Below are positions 33,449-42,263 of a stretch of DNA of 44,382 nucleotides, piece after piece. Every line of letters starts with the position of its first letter. Position 1 is the first letter of the stretch. The translations under genes were made by a program, and so were the position numbers. The DNA comes from Hypsibius dujardini. Lineage: Eukaryota; Tardigrada; Eutardigrada; Parachela; Hypsibiidae. The stretch covers positions 1 to 44,382 of the forward strand of contig LRSR01005143.1 of assembly GCA_001579985.1 (NCBI GenBank), read 5' to 3'. Under the pieces are notes generated by a model, which saw nothing but the letters and a program-made list of their open reading frames with translations, searched no databases and was not told where the DNA came from.

Positions 33449-34043
33449 TCAAGTAATTAGCTGTGGCAGCAGAACAGGGTTAATAGAGTAGATAGAGTTA
33501 CTAAGTAAGTAAGGTATTATCGAGTCAAATAGCTGTGATGATTGGATATGAGGACTTGTTGGGCGTGGTCCAACACGCAGATAATCTTTACAATGTCGGC
33601 CAGATCGACAGTCTGCAGATCGATCTTTGGCCAAGAGAAAGGAATCTAAATCTTCACAGCCGTGGCTATAACACGGACCTTCGAAAAAACTATGATCCTC
33701 GTTCTCCAGATTGTCAGAGTGCAGGCATTTATAGATATGCCTGATATAACGTACTGATATGATAGAACCATTTTGTTTCACCCTCTTTTTCTTTCGCACA
33801 AACTGAGATTTGAGTCTTCAGAAACGAACTTTCGTGATTTGGGATTGATCGGTCAGAGGAAAAGGAAGAACTCATCATACTGGACGGAATGTTCATGGCA
33901 TGAAAATAACACAAACTAATCAACCGATCTCTTGATTCACGAATGAATGTCATGCCGCGGTTGTAAACAGCTTTTTCAGCCCACCCTTGACCACGATTAA
34001 CTCGTGAAAGGGCATCAATTTCCTTGCGTCGCATGGACAACAA
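33449..34043 (-). CDS. Unrecognised minus-strand coding-like frames
   Basis: Two overlapping minus-strand frames, 34,043-33,729 and 33,799-33,449, may be parts of one gene. The first includes RRKEIDALSRVNRGQGWAEK and a serine-rich stretch. The second has eight cysteines or histidines in a row of motifs (CYSHGC, DCRSGRHC). Amino acid composition looks more coding-like than the surroundings, but I see no convincing splice link and no known family. The upstream end overlaps a 31-base fragment of gene B. Confidence 0.22.
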
Positions 34044-34056
34044 AATCGGAGGCTCA
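34026..34056 (+). pseudogene. 31-bp fragment of gene B
   Basis: GCGTCGCATGGACAACAAAA and the next 11 bases are identical to 37,871-37,901 in gene B copy 1 (encoding the RRMDNKIGGS region), with one difference in copy 2. The homology stops sharply on both sides. Confidence 0.7.
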
Positions 34057-34123
34057 TTTTCCTCTTACAATACTATTACCTTAAACGGTAGCCTTCTTAC
34101 TATCCCTATTCTGTACCGATATA

Positions 34124-35013
34124 CAGGGTGATTCACTACCACGTAGACACGCGCGATCGGTTGTCAGAGGAACTGTGCGCAACTGACCATGTCCTTGTGA
34201 TTAGCTTAAACGAAGATGATTCAGTTTAGGAAAAGTTAGCGTTCACACAATTGGGAAAAAACAGTCAGCCATCCCATGCAGCTTTACCCAGAAAAGGTGA
34301 TCATTTTATTTTCCTCGGACGAAAAAAGTATTCTTCTTGGTCACTGTAATTGCTCTTCCTATGCACTTTTTCGTACTTTCCTAAACGTTTGTCGATGGCC
34401 TATTAGAAAAGTATCATTTCAGAGCCTAAATTGACCGATTGAAAGAACCAGGCCTCTCGATAACTTGTCCATCCGATATTAGGGAAGGTTTTTCACATGC
34501 TGTATCTCAGTATTGTTCAACTCTAGGTTCTCAATTCAGGAAACAAATAGGCTTATTTTATGCATATTTGCACTGAAAAACTAGAAACGGGAACGAACGA
34601 ACATGAACCAACATGTTTTTAATCTGAAAGTTTCAAAATACGTCAAAAACGAACTTTTGGCGCCATTTTTCTCATAAATCGATTTCCGAACCAATTTGCC
34701 TTCCAGAAGGCTCCTTGTGAAGCCTATCTATTCTGCTATGGATTTCTATAAGCCGATTTTCGAAGTAGGGTGGCTCACTTTCGTATCATTAAATTCAGTC
34801 ATGGGCGCAAAATGGCAAAAACTATCAGCCAACTTCGTCCAATTTTTGTAGCCAGTCCCCCTACCTTACAGAATAAAAAAGGAAACATCCCAATCAGGTT
34901 TTTAAACGCAAAACAGTTAGGTTTCATATATTCTGAAAAAATTTGACCAAAATAATGAAAACCATGTTTTTGGTGATTTTGTTAAAGTGTCCAGGTGGTA
35001 GTGAATCACCCTG
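34124..35013 (+). mobile_element. 890-bp TA-flanked transposon with empty site in copy 2
   Basis: TA at 34,122-34,123 and 35,014-35,015. Ends CAGGGTGATTCACTACCACG and, reversed, CAGGGTGATTCACTACCACC, continuing to GGACAC: about 26 bases with two mismatches. Copy 2 at about 41,165-41,185 shows the uninterrupted CCGATATACTGTATC. No transposase frame; a non-autonomous Tc1/mariner-type element. Confidence 0.9.
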
Positions 35014-35253
35014 TACTGTATCTTGCTCTAATTTCAACAAACAAAACAACAGTGAGCCTGTACAGTCAGTCCGAATATCATTCCTCGGCTATAGCTCACG
35101 ATAAAGAACCGTCTTAAACCCTTTCGATTTTAGATTGCAGAGAACTGGCTTTTAGGAAAGGACCTGGTGCCATGAGAAACATCATCATTTAATTCGTTCA
35201 TTTACAAAAACAAATGCGTGCTTTGGGGAGCAGTAATATAATTGTACAGTGTA

Positions 35254-35545
35254 GGGTATTCAAAGTTCGATTATTTGCAGCGATTATCTCGCTAATTCAA
35301 ACTCGCTAATCTCCCTGGTTTTGCACGCCCTTGCAACGGTGATACGAGGACACGCCCCCTGGCTTACCTGAGGCTGTGTCTCCTTCTCTAATCTCAACTT
35401 ATATGGACCACTCACAAGACAGATGCACACAATCAGCGAGCAGATAAGCGAGAAAAGCAGCTCCTTGGCTGCTTTTTTCGCTTATCTTCAAAACCAGGGA
35501 GATTAGCGAGTTTGAATTAGCGAAATAATCGAACTTTGAATACCC
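35254..35545 (+). mobile_element. 292-bp palindromic MITE
   Basis: Ends GGGTATTCAAAGTTCGATTA and its exact inverse TAATCGAACTTTGAATACCC; the inverted match extends to about 57 bases on each side, with 14 extra bases in the left limb. AGTGTA occurs outside both ends, perhaps a target duplication. It lies in a segment absent from copy 2. Confidence 0.85.
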
Positions 35546-35897
35546 TTAGTGTAGGGAGAAAATGTAGCCACACACTCGATGTGGATGGGATAAGCACATC
35601 AAAATGTTTGAGAATCTGATGGACCAGTCAAATTTGACCGTTGTCTTTATTATCGATAAATGGGACACACTAGCACTGGCGACGAAAAAAGAAGATTAAC
35701 GAGCATAGCACAGGCTTCAAAAAATGGCGCCTATTGGAGACTGGAAGAACTACCGTACACCACAGAAAAATGTGTAGGACATAAAAGTGTACAAATTTGT
35801 ATAGCGCAAGCATCTCGCTTTCGTCAAGGAAATATTTTCTGGAATCATTTCATCGCAAATGAATATAGAATATAAAAATTGCCCAAATCAAAAAGTC

Positions 35898-36674
35898 TCA
35901 TTCGTCCGTCTCGAAAATTTGGGTGAAAACACGGTTTCTAACAGCAGCTATTGTCTGTTCCAAACATTCTCTGATGCCTTGAGTTTGTGTCTTCAAGACG
36001 TCTCTTCGAGTTTCTTTTGCTTCATCGAATCCACGCGCTGCGTGATCATTTGCATCACGAATCAAATCCCTCCCATGGACTTGGAATGTAATAAAGTGAA
36101 CTTCCTGCTGAAAGTACACATGTCCACATGCGAGCTCAAGACCTGTTGTATACTTCTCTAGCTTGCCAAAGTCATTTCCAACAACCGTTTCCAATTTGGT
36201 GAGGAGACCGTTTTCAGCTGCGTCGGTGATACTCTCATGCATATAGTTCACCCATGCCGGAGGATCGTGCTTGGAGTATACTTTGTTGAATCGTTGTTGA
36301 GAATAGGTATCGTCCGGATGGAGAATTAGTAGGTTAAGACGGAATTGAACAAACGACACTGCTTTCCAGAATTCGAGAAATTTCATTTGCATCGCCTCGT
36401 CAGTAATCTTGATGCTTAATTTGTCGTCCAGCTCCTTCAAAACGCCATTGAAATACTTTTGAATTTTCTCCAGCTGCTTCGCGGAACTGTCTTGAAAAAA
36501 GAAGCTGTCAATCCTGGTGTTCAGATCTGCGGCGGCTTCGTCGTGTCCGAAGGCTTTGCATGTTGCATTAACACCCAAGTGAATTCCCTTTTGAACAAAG
36601 GCTTTAATTGGATTTCGCAGGAGGTCCACGAAGGAAGGGGTAACAATTTCAGTTAATACGAATGCCACAGCCAT
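35898..36674 (-). CDS. Gene A copy 1, unrecognised helical protein (258 aa)
   Basis: Single open frame from ATG (MAVAFVLTEIV) to TGA after FETDE. The protein is predicted to be mostly alpha-helical, with an N-terminal amphipathic region (PIKAFVQKGIHLGVNATC), an acidic FFFQDSS segment, a hydrophobic LEFWKAVSFVQFRLNLLILH stretch and a coiled-coil-like C-terminus (REC-LEQTIAAVRNRV). No typical signal peptide or catalytic motif is seen and I do not recognise a family. It is head-to-head with B1, 804 bases apart. Against A2 most of the protein is identical or similar. The largest difference is a 14-residue in-frame insertion near residues 205-225, and frame is kept throughout, which argues that both encode working proteins. 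Confidence 0.75.
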   Translation of the reverse strand: MAVAFVLTEIVTPSFVDLLRNPIKAFVQKGIHLGVNATCKAFGHDEAAADLNTRIDSFFFQDSSAKQLEKIQKYFNGVLKELDDKLSIKITDEAMQMKFLEFWKAVSFVQFRLNLLILHPDDTYSQQRFNKVYSKHDPPAWVNYMHESITDAAENGLLTKLETVVGNDFGKLEKYTTGLELACGHVYFQQEVHFITFQVHGRDLIRDANDHAARGFDEAKETRRDVLKTQTQGIRECLEQTIAAVRNRVFTQIFETDE

Positions 36675-37478
36675 TGATTAACAAAGTCCCCAGACAACTT
36701 CAAAATAAGTTTATATTGTTTTATTATTACCAGAAGTCGAAGATTTTTGAATCTTAAATTGTGAGCAATCTTCCATTACCGCCATAAAACTCAACAGACT
36801 GGAACAGACAGCAACGTGACAGCATGTCTTATCGTCTTGCCCGAGACAATTGTTCGACTAGTCAGATAAAAAAGGCGAAAGCTGGTGCCTTGTCCATCCT
36901 CATTCCATTGTAAAAGACGTTTGACAATTTGCGGCATCGCGTCATCCGCTGATGCCAAAATATCAGCTTAAGGTCCTAAAACTAGATATATCGGTATCAG
37001 CAGGGCTAATTATTAGTCAGGAAATACTGTGGCGCCCTTGCAACTTGTTTATTGTCTGCAAACGTTTACTGATAAATGTATGCACAATTGAGTCCATGCA
37101 TCAACGTGACGTTTGCGAGGCAAAGTGTGAAGTAGATGTATCAAAATGTAAATCAACAGTTAGGAAATACTGTGGCGCCCTTGCAACTTGTTTATTGTCT
37201 GCAAACGTTTACTGATTAACGTATCCACAATGACGTTTGCGAGGCAAAGTGTGAAGTGCACGAATCAGAATGTGAATTTATTTTGACAGTCACATGGTCT
37301 TTGAACGATATGTACTAACAGATTGAAAAATGCATTTTTAAAGTAAGATAAGCAACAGCCATCGTTAATTAACATCTTTCCAAGATATTTATTTATACAG
37401 TCTGAATTTTGCTTGAGGGGAATTAAATTCAGCTGCACTTCTTGGCCATTTTGAGGCTGGAGTTTTTATTTCAGCATT
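36675..37478. promoter_or_regulatory. Shared control region between A1 and B1
   Basis: Lies between the two divergent ATGs. It contains two direct repeats of about 143 bases (see 37,021-37,275). Immediately before B1 is TTTTTATTTCAGCATTATGG, which looks like a 3' splice site four bases before the ATG, so B may have a 5' non-coding exon here. The same arrangement is present in copy 2 (42,264-43,158). Confidence 0.6.
37021..37275 (+). repeat. 143-bp direct repeat in the A1/B1 control region
   Basis: GAAATACTGTGGCGCCCTTG occurs at 37,021 and 37,164, followed each time by CAACTTGTTTATTGTCTGCA, and later GACGTTTGCGAGGCAAAGTG. Copy 2 has diverged versions at about 42,629 and 42,771, with a period of 142. 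Confidence 0.9.
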
Positions 37479-38504
37479 ATGGAAGCTGGTAATTATATCA
37501 AAGAGTTTGTTGATCGTTTAGCTCAAGAAATATTATGGAACATGGGAGGACATGATCGGCCCAAAATCGTCACAAGAAAGGTTGTATCGTTGCATAATTT
37601 TATGCGTCATATTAGGTCTATCAAATCTGATTCAGCCGATCAAATTCTGATTTCGGCACAGAAAGTATTGCTTTCTGAGCAAATGCAGCAATTTTCAGAA
37701 CATTGGACGGCACCAGATTATTTGCAATACCGCTCGCAGGTTTATAAAATTGCTCGATCTTTAACGAAAATAAATGATTGCGCTACACCATCTGGTCGAG
37801 CTGAAGCAGTCAAAGCGTTTCTATCCGAGTACTCAAAAACTGATTCATCGGCTGGCCTCCATTGGATCAGGCGTCGCATGGACAACAAAATCGGAGGCTC
37901 AGGTCTGCTGGATGACCTGGAACAATGCCTCCGCGAGATGGGAAAATCAGGCCAACTGTATGAGCTGGAAAAATACGTCCGCACGATGCCAGAATCAGGC
38001 CCGCTGGATAACCTGGAAACATACGTTTGCAGGATGCGAGACTCAGGCCCGCTGGATAACCTGGAAACATACGTTTGCAGGATGCGAGACTCAGGCCCAC
38101 TGGAGGACTTAGAACATTATGTCCGCACTATGCGAGAATCAGGCCCGCTGGATGATCTGGAAAAATACGTCTGCATGATGCGAGAATCAGGCCCGCTGGA
38201 TGACCTGGAAGAGTATGTCCGCACGATGCGAGAATCACGCCCGCTGGATGACCTGGAAAAATACCTCTGCATGATGCGAGACTCAGGCCCGCTCGATGAT
38301 CTGGAAGAATATGTCCGCACAATGCGAGACTCAGGACGGTTGAAGGACCTGGAAGAGTATGCCCGCACGATGCGAGAATTAGGGCCGCAGAATGAACTGG
38401 AACATTCTGTCCGCATGATGCGAGAATCAGGCCTGCTGTACAACCTGGAACATTATATCCACACGATGCGATACTCAGGCCTGACGGATAACCTTTCGCA
38501 CTAA
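37479..38504 (+). CDS. Gene B copy 1, 16-residue-repeat protein, stops after the repeats (341 aa)
   Basis: Open frame of 341 codons from MEAGNYIKEFVDRLA. Residues 1-138 form a helical N-terminal domain (KIVTRKVVSL, AQKVLLSEQMQQ, LHWIRRRMDNK), 138 codons long in both copies. Residues 139-330 hold 12 full units of 16 residues, consensus RDSGPLDDLEKYVRTM, plus a partial 13th. Each unit has a helix-capping SGP followed by an amphipathic helix, suggesting a helical solenoid or repeated binding surface. A TAA at codon 342 stands where copy 2 has CAA. The frame then stays open through a homologous C-terminal region (38,526-38,882). Function is unknown. No signal peptide is seen. The gene may still make the shorter protein. 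Confidence 0.75.
   Translation: MEAGNYIKEFVDRLAQEILWNMGGHDRPKIVTRKVVSLHNFMRHIRSIKSDSADQILISAQKVLLSEQMQQFSEHWTAPDYLQYRSQVYKIARSLTKINDCATPSGRAEAVKAFLSEYSKTDSSAGLHWIRRRMDNKIGGSGLLDDLEQCLREMGKSGQLYELEKYVRTMPESGPLDNLETYVCRMRDSGPLDNLETYVCRMRDSGPLEDLEHYVRTMRESGPLDDLEKYVCMMRESGPLDDLEEYVRTMRESRPLDDLEKYLCMMRDSGPLDDLEEYVRTMRDSGRLKDLEEYARTMRELGPQNELEHSVRMMRESGLLYNLEHYIHTMRYSGLTDNLSH
37893..38501 (+). repeat. 48-bp coding minisatellite in B1, 12 full units
   Basis: 48-base units such as CGAGACTCAGGCCCGCTGGA and variants. Some neighbours are nearly identical (units 3 and 4), showing recent unit duplication. Copy 2 has six. Confidence 0.97.
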
Positions 38505-38882
38505 GACCGGGAAAGAGAAAATAGAATGCTGCCGGATGCCCTGGTACAAGCTCTGACTAAGCTGTGCGACATGTATCTCGACTTGGCCCTGCTTATTTCC
38601 ATTGCATCATTTAACTTCGCTGCCTATGTGTGGTATGAATTCCCTAACAATGACAGAACTATTCCGGCAGCCATTAAAACCGAACGAGATGTATTAATAC
38701 ACGAGACGAACTGCATTTTCCGAGATTTTGGCCGGGTACTCTCTCCATTGGGATGCCAATACCGAGGTGTAGAAGTTCTTTTGATTGGCAACCGTCTATT
38801 ATCACCAATAGATGCGATACACGAATTGTTTAATTCCAAGGAGGGATTTCAAAGCAACAGTTCTTACTTCAAAGGAACATAA
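38505..38882 (+). pseudogene. C-terminal region of B1 beyond the stop, with altered end
   Basis: Same frame as B1 but after its TAA. From the ATG at 38,526 it reads MLPDALVQALTKLCDMYLD, a hydrophobic LALLISIASFNFAAYVWY segment and NRLLSPIDAIHE, all matching B2. Near 38,840 a 26-base deletion relative to B2 shifts the frame, so the last residues differ and end at FKGT. Translation would need re-initiation or read-through; the region may be untranslated. Confidence 0.6.
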
Positions 38883-38972
38883 AGGGAAAGCCATTTTTGA
38901 ACGGTGAGTGCTGTGTAGTATTTGGTGCAGTTCGTGCCGGAGCTACCGTTGTGTGTAACCAGGTGCTCATGC

Positions 38973-41080
38973 CACTCCACAAATACTCATTTTATTTAAA
39001 TTCAATCACGTTATTTGTACCATGCTACACATACCTAAGAGTTTCGTGGTTTCTCCCGCTGTCTGAGTCAAAAGTCGTATCACCCAATTAATTGAACCAT
39101 TAAACCATGGTATCTATGTGACACATTCATTACCTGAAGATCGCATAAAAGAGCCTTTGCACTTGCCCCATTTTTGTAATTGAACTCGGGACTGCTGCCC
39201 ACGTTCAATTATTTCCTTTCTTAGTCCCCGTGCCCTCTAGCCGTTCTCTGATGTTGACATAAGCTCATCCTTTCAGGGACGTTCTGAGCACTTCTTCGGA
39301 AGAGTCGGCGTGCGATCCGGAACAGCAAAAAGACATCGTTCACGACGTCTGTTAAGGAGAATTGGGAACCAGCTCTCGATGGTCGGGGTAACTGACGTAG
39401 TAGACAGAGCGCTACGTGTCCAGCGAGTACCAAGATAATTTCGCTTTCCGTTTATGCTTTTTGTCCGAATTCATTTGTTGTCGTTATATAAGCGTCAAAT
39501 AGTACAGTAATCCGTAAGCTCCATCTACTCTACGCCCAATAACTCCGTGTATTTGTCGTCCCATATCATTTTTATTCCTTTCAAAATTGGAATGTCATTG
39601 TCAGTTGTCACGTGGAGTGGCTCATGCGGCAGCGAAGTCTGGAAATGCGTTCTCTGTTTTTCTTCAATGATTTTCGCTTCTTTTTAAATTGCTAATTAGG
39701 CAGTACGTGTGCTACCGTTCCACCGCGGTACCACGTACCGTAGCGTTCATCGGTGACGGCGCTGTAGTACAGAGAATGCGAATGTCCTGTATTACCTGTC
39801 ATAAATGTATGTGTTTGCCGTGGAACTCTCCAAACTCCCAAATGACGTGTAGGCGCCGCGAAAGACGAGATGCGGATAGGAGATCTCTTACATCTTTCTA
39901 TTCCAATCAGCCTGAAAACCTCGCATACCGCAGCACATGGTTACCCATATTTTTATAGAAAGGCGAAGCTGTTGCAGTTTCGACTAAAACCAAGATTTGC
40001 CACCGCTTAAGGTGGCTAGGAGTTTATTAGTAATAAATGTAAAGTCGTGACTTCCGTTTTCGAAAAGCGTAACGATCGATTGTGAAAATATAAACAAAAT
40101 CATTAATTACTACAAAGCTGCATTTGTAAAATGGTGGTCTAATTAAAATTGAATTAAAATTAAAACCACGGGGAGGGGCTAATGTACTGCAAATCATTTA
40201 TCAATAAAGTTTGTTATAGCGACTTGCTTAAAATAGCATGTTAACTCTCGGTTATTCTCGGCGATTTTATAGCCGGATATTCCGCTGACCATTGCGCCAT
40301 CATCAATTTGTTTCAGTCAGAATCATTTGATGAAGACAGACTCAAGAGGATTTGTCCCAGCTGCGACGAATGAAACGGATATGTTAGTAGATTCCATTCC
40401 AAAAATATCATGTGTCTGTAGAGAATCTAACTGACATGTCAGTTGGGACAGCAGTTACCGATTGTCGGCAACAATTCAACTATCATTAAAAAACCGAAAC
40501 ACAATACGAACTGAAAGCCAGCTGTTGATTTCAATTGTTTCTACAGATGTAACTCACGGTGACAAGCAAACAAGTCAAACTCACCCAGCGTGTTTTGACA
40601 TCTGCCGACGCAAAAGATTGTATAATTGACCAACAATTACATGTCTACAAGTCGTCGACTGTCAACTTGGGACCGGAGCTCCCACCGCACCCCACCCCAC
40701 CTCACCCCCACAGCATAGACCGTCACTCGATTGACTGTTCATTCAGATTCACTTTCTTATGATTGGCTGAAACTTCGCAGCATCTATTCCGCAGTTGATT
40801 GACGTATTCGCAAAAAGTTTGAGATGCCAAAAAGTTTGAGATGCCAAAATGTGCTATTTGTTATTGATAGTTTTTTAATTCATTTCTCAAGCCTGGGAGA
40901 GAAAATCACCGATACATGCATTCAGAATGCTTTTTTAAAGTCTTGAATTGTTCAGCGTAATGACTAGTTGCTTGATTGAGTGTTATTGCAATATATATTG
41001 ACACCCAGAATAATAAGTCGCCGTCGTTCTTGCGCGTCTTGTATCTATTCTGCTAATAAAATGTTTAGCAGAATAGCAGT
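38973..41080. other. Spacer between the tandem units
   Basis: No gene supported. It holds a fragment of receptor exon 4 (39,914-40,024), a 16-base perfect palindrome AACTGACATGTCAGTT at 40,429, and a promoter-like fragment at 41,085-41,146 just beyond. Confidence 0.55.
39914..40024 (-). pseudogene. Fragment of receptor exon 4
   Basis: On the minus strand it matches exon 4 of the duplicated receptors (compare 23,205-23,320), including the segments for YKNMG and RYARL: TCGCATACCGCAGCAC and GTTACCCATATTTTT are shared on the plus strand. About 110 bases with roughly 80 percent identity, no flanking exons. A decayed relic of a third receptor copy. Confidence 0.8.
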
Positions 41081-41084
41081 ATAG

Positions 41085-41146
41085 CACTATTTGCTAAATA
41101 TGCCTTTACATCATTCAGGATTTCAGTTATATTACGTAAGTCATAA
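41085..41146 (-). promoter_or_regulatory. Relic of the small secreted gene's promoter
   Basis: TTTGCTAAATAT and AGTTATATTACGTAAG align to 26,640-26,694 over about 60 bases, with the TATA region changed. No corresponding coding exon lies on the low-coordinate side. Confidence 0.4.
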
Positions 41147-41528
41147 ACATTGCGCTCCTGCTCTATACCGATATACTGTATCTTGCTCTTGTCTCGATAA
41201 GCGCAAAACAAAAAATTAACCAGTACAGTCTGTTCGTATTCATTCCTCGGCTTGTCTTTATTATTGATAAATGGGGCACATTGGTACTAGCACTGGCGAC
41301 AAAAAAAATATACTAACAAGTATAGCACAGGCTTCGAAAAATGACGTTTATCGAGGACTGGAAGAACTACCGTACACCACAGACGAATGCGTAGGGCATA
41401 GAAGTATATAAATGTGCACAGCGCAAGCAGTTCAAGCAAGCGCAAGCTTTTGCCATGGAATTGTGTTTTGGAATTATTTCACCACCAATGAATATCGAAT
41501 ATAAAAACTGCCCAAATCAGAAAAAGTC

Positions 41529-42263
41529 TCATTCGTCCGTTTCGAAAATTTGATGAAAAACACGGCTTTTAACAACAGCTATTGTCTGTTCCAAACGTTC
41601 TCTGATGCCTTTAGTTTTCGTTTCCAAAAGGCCTCTTTGAGTTTGTTTTTCTGCATCGGACGCATGGACTTGCACTGTAATAAAGTGAACTTCCTGCTGA
41701 GAACACACATGTCCACATGCAAGCTCAAGACCTGATTTATACTTCTCTAGCTTGCCAAAGTCATTTCCAACAACCGCTTCCAATTTGATGAGGAGACCGT
41801 TTTCAGCTGCGTCGGTGAGACTCTCATGCATATAGTTCACCCATGCCGGAGGATCATGCTTGGAGTATGCTTTGCAGAATTCTTTTTGACAATAGGTTTC
41901 GTCTGGATGGAGAATTAGTAGGTTAAGACGGAATTGAACAAACGACACTGCTTTCCAGAATTCGAGAAATGTAACTTGCACCGCCTCGTCAGTAATCTTG
42001 ATGCTTAATTTTGTCCGCAGTTCATCCAAAACGCCGTCGAAATAATTTTGAATTTTCTCCAGCTGTGTCGTGGAACTGTCTTGAAAAAAGAAGCTGTCAA
42101 TCTTGCTGTTTAGATCTGCGGCGGCTTCATCGAGTCCGAAGATGCTGCATGTCGCCTCAACACCCAAGTGAATGCCCTTTTGAACAGAGGCTTTAATTGC
42201 ATTTCGCAGGGGCTCCAAAGAGGCAGGAATAACAATTTCAGTTAATACGTATGCCGCAGCCAT
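41529..42263 (-). CDS. Gene A copy 2, unrecognised helical protein (244 aa)
   Basis: Open frame from MAAAYVLTEIV to FETDE and TGA. It is collinear with A1 except for a 14-residue gap near the C-terminus and scattered substitutions; the YSKHDPPAWVNYMHES, VVGNDFGKLEKY and ITDEA motifs are kept. Same helical character, no recognised domain, no signal peptide. It starts 895 bases from the B2 ATG in the opposite direction. Intact in this copy. The 3' side matches copy 1 for a further 250 bases, so the 3' UTR was duplicated too. Confidence 0.78.
   Translation of the reverse strand: MAAAYVLTEIVIPASLEPLRNAIKASVQKGIHLGVEATCSIFGLDEAAADLNSKIDSFFFQDSSTTQLEKIQNYFDGVLDELRTKLSIKITDEAVQVTFLEFWKAVSFVQFRLNLLILHPDETYCQKEFCKAYSKHDPPAWVNYMHESLTDAAENGLLIKLEAVVGNDFGKLEKYKSGLELACGHVCSQQEVHFITVQVHASDAEKQTQRGLLETKTKGIRERLEQTIAVVKSRVFHQIFETDE

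Larger units (their letters stand above)
34110..38972. repeat. Tandem duplication unit, copy 1 (genes A1 and B1)
   Basis: Matches 41,165-44,382 in the same orientation, from TACCGATATA through A, the shared control region and B, to GGAGCTACCGTTGTGTGTAACCA. Copy 1 carries two extra insertions left of A1 (34,124-35,013 and about 35,095-35,635). The copies lie about 5.6-5.7 kb apart. Confidence 0.9.

Noticed and set aside
37867-38443. Several open frames on the minus strand opposite the B1 repeats
   Set aside because: The 48-base periodicity keeps all frames open; the plus-strand frame is the one conserved across both copies with a non-repetitive N-terminus.
40429-40444. 16-base perfect palindrome AACTGACATGTCAGTT
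   Set aside because: Single short palindrome without context; could be chance in AT-rich DNA.
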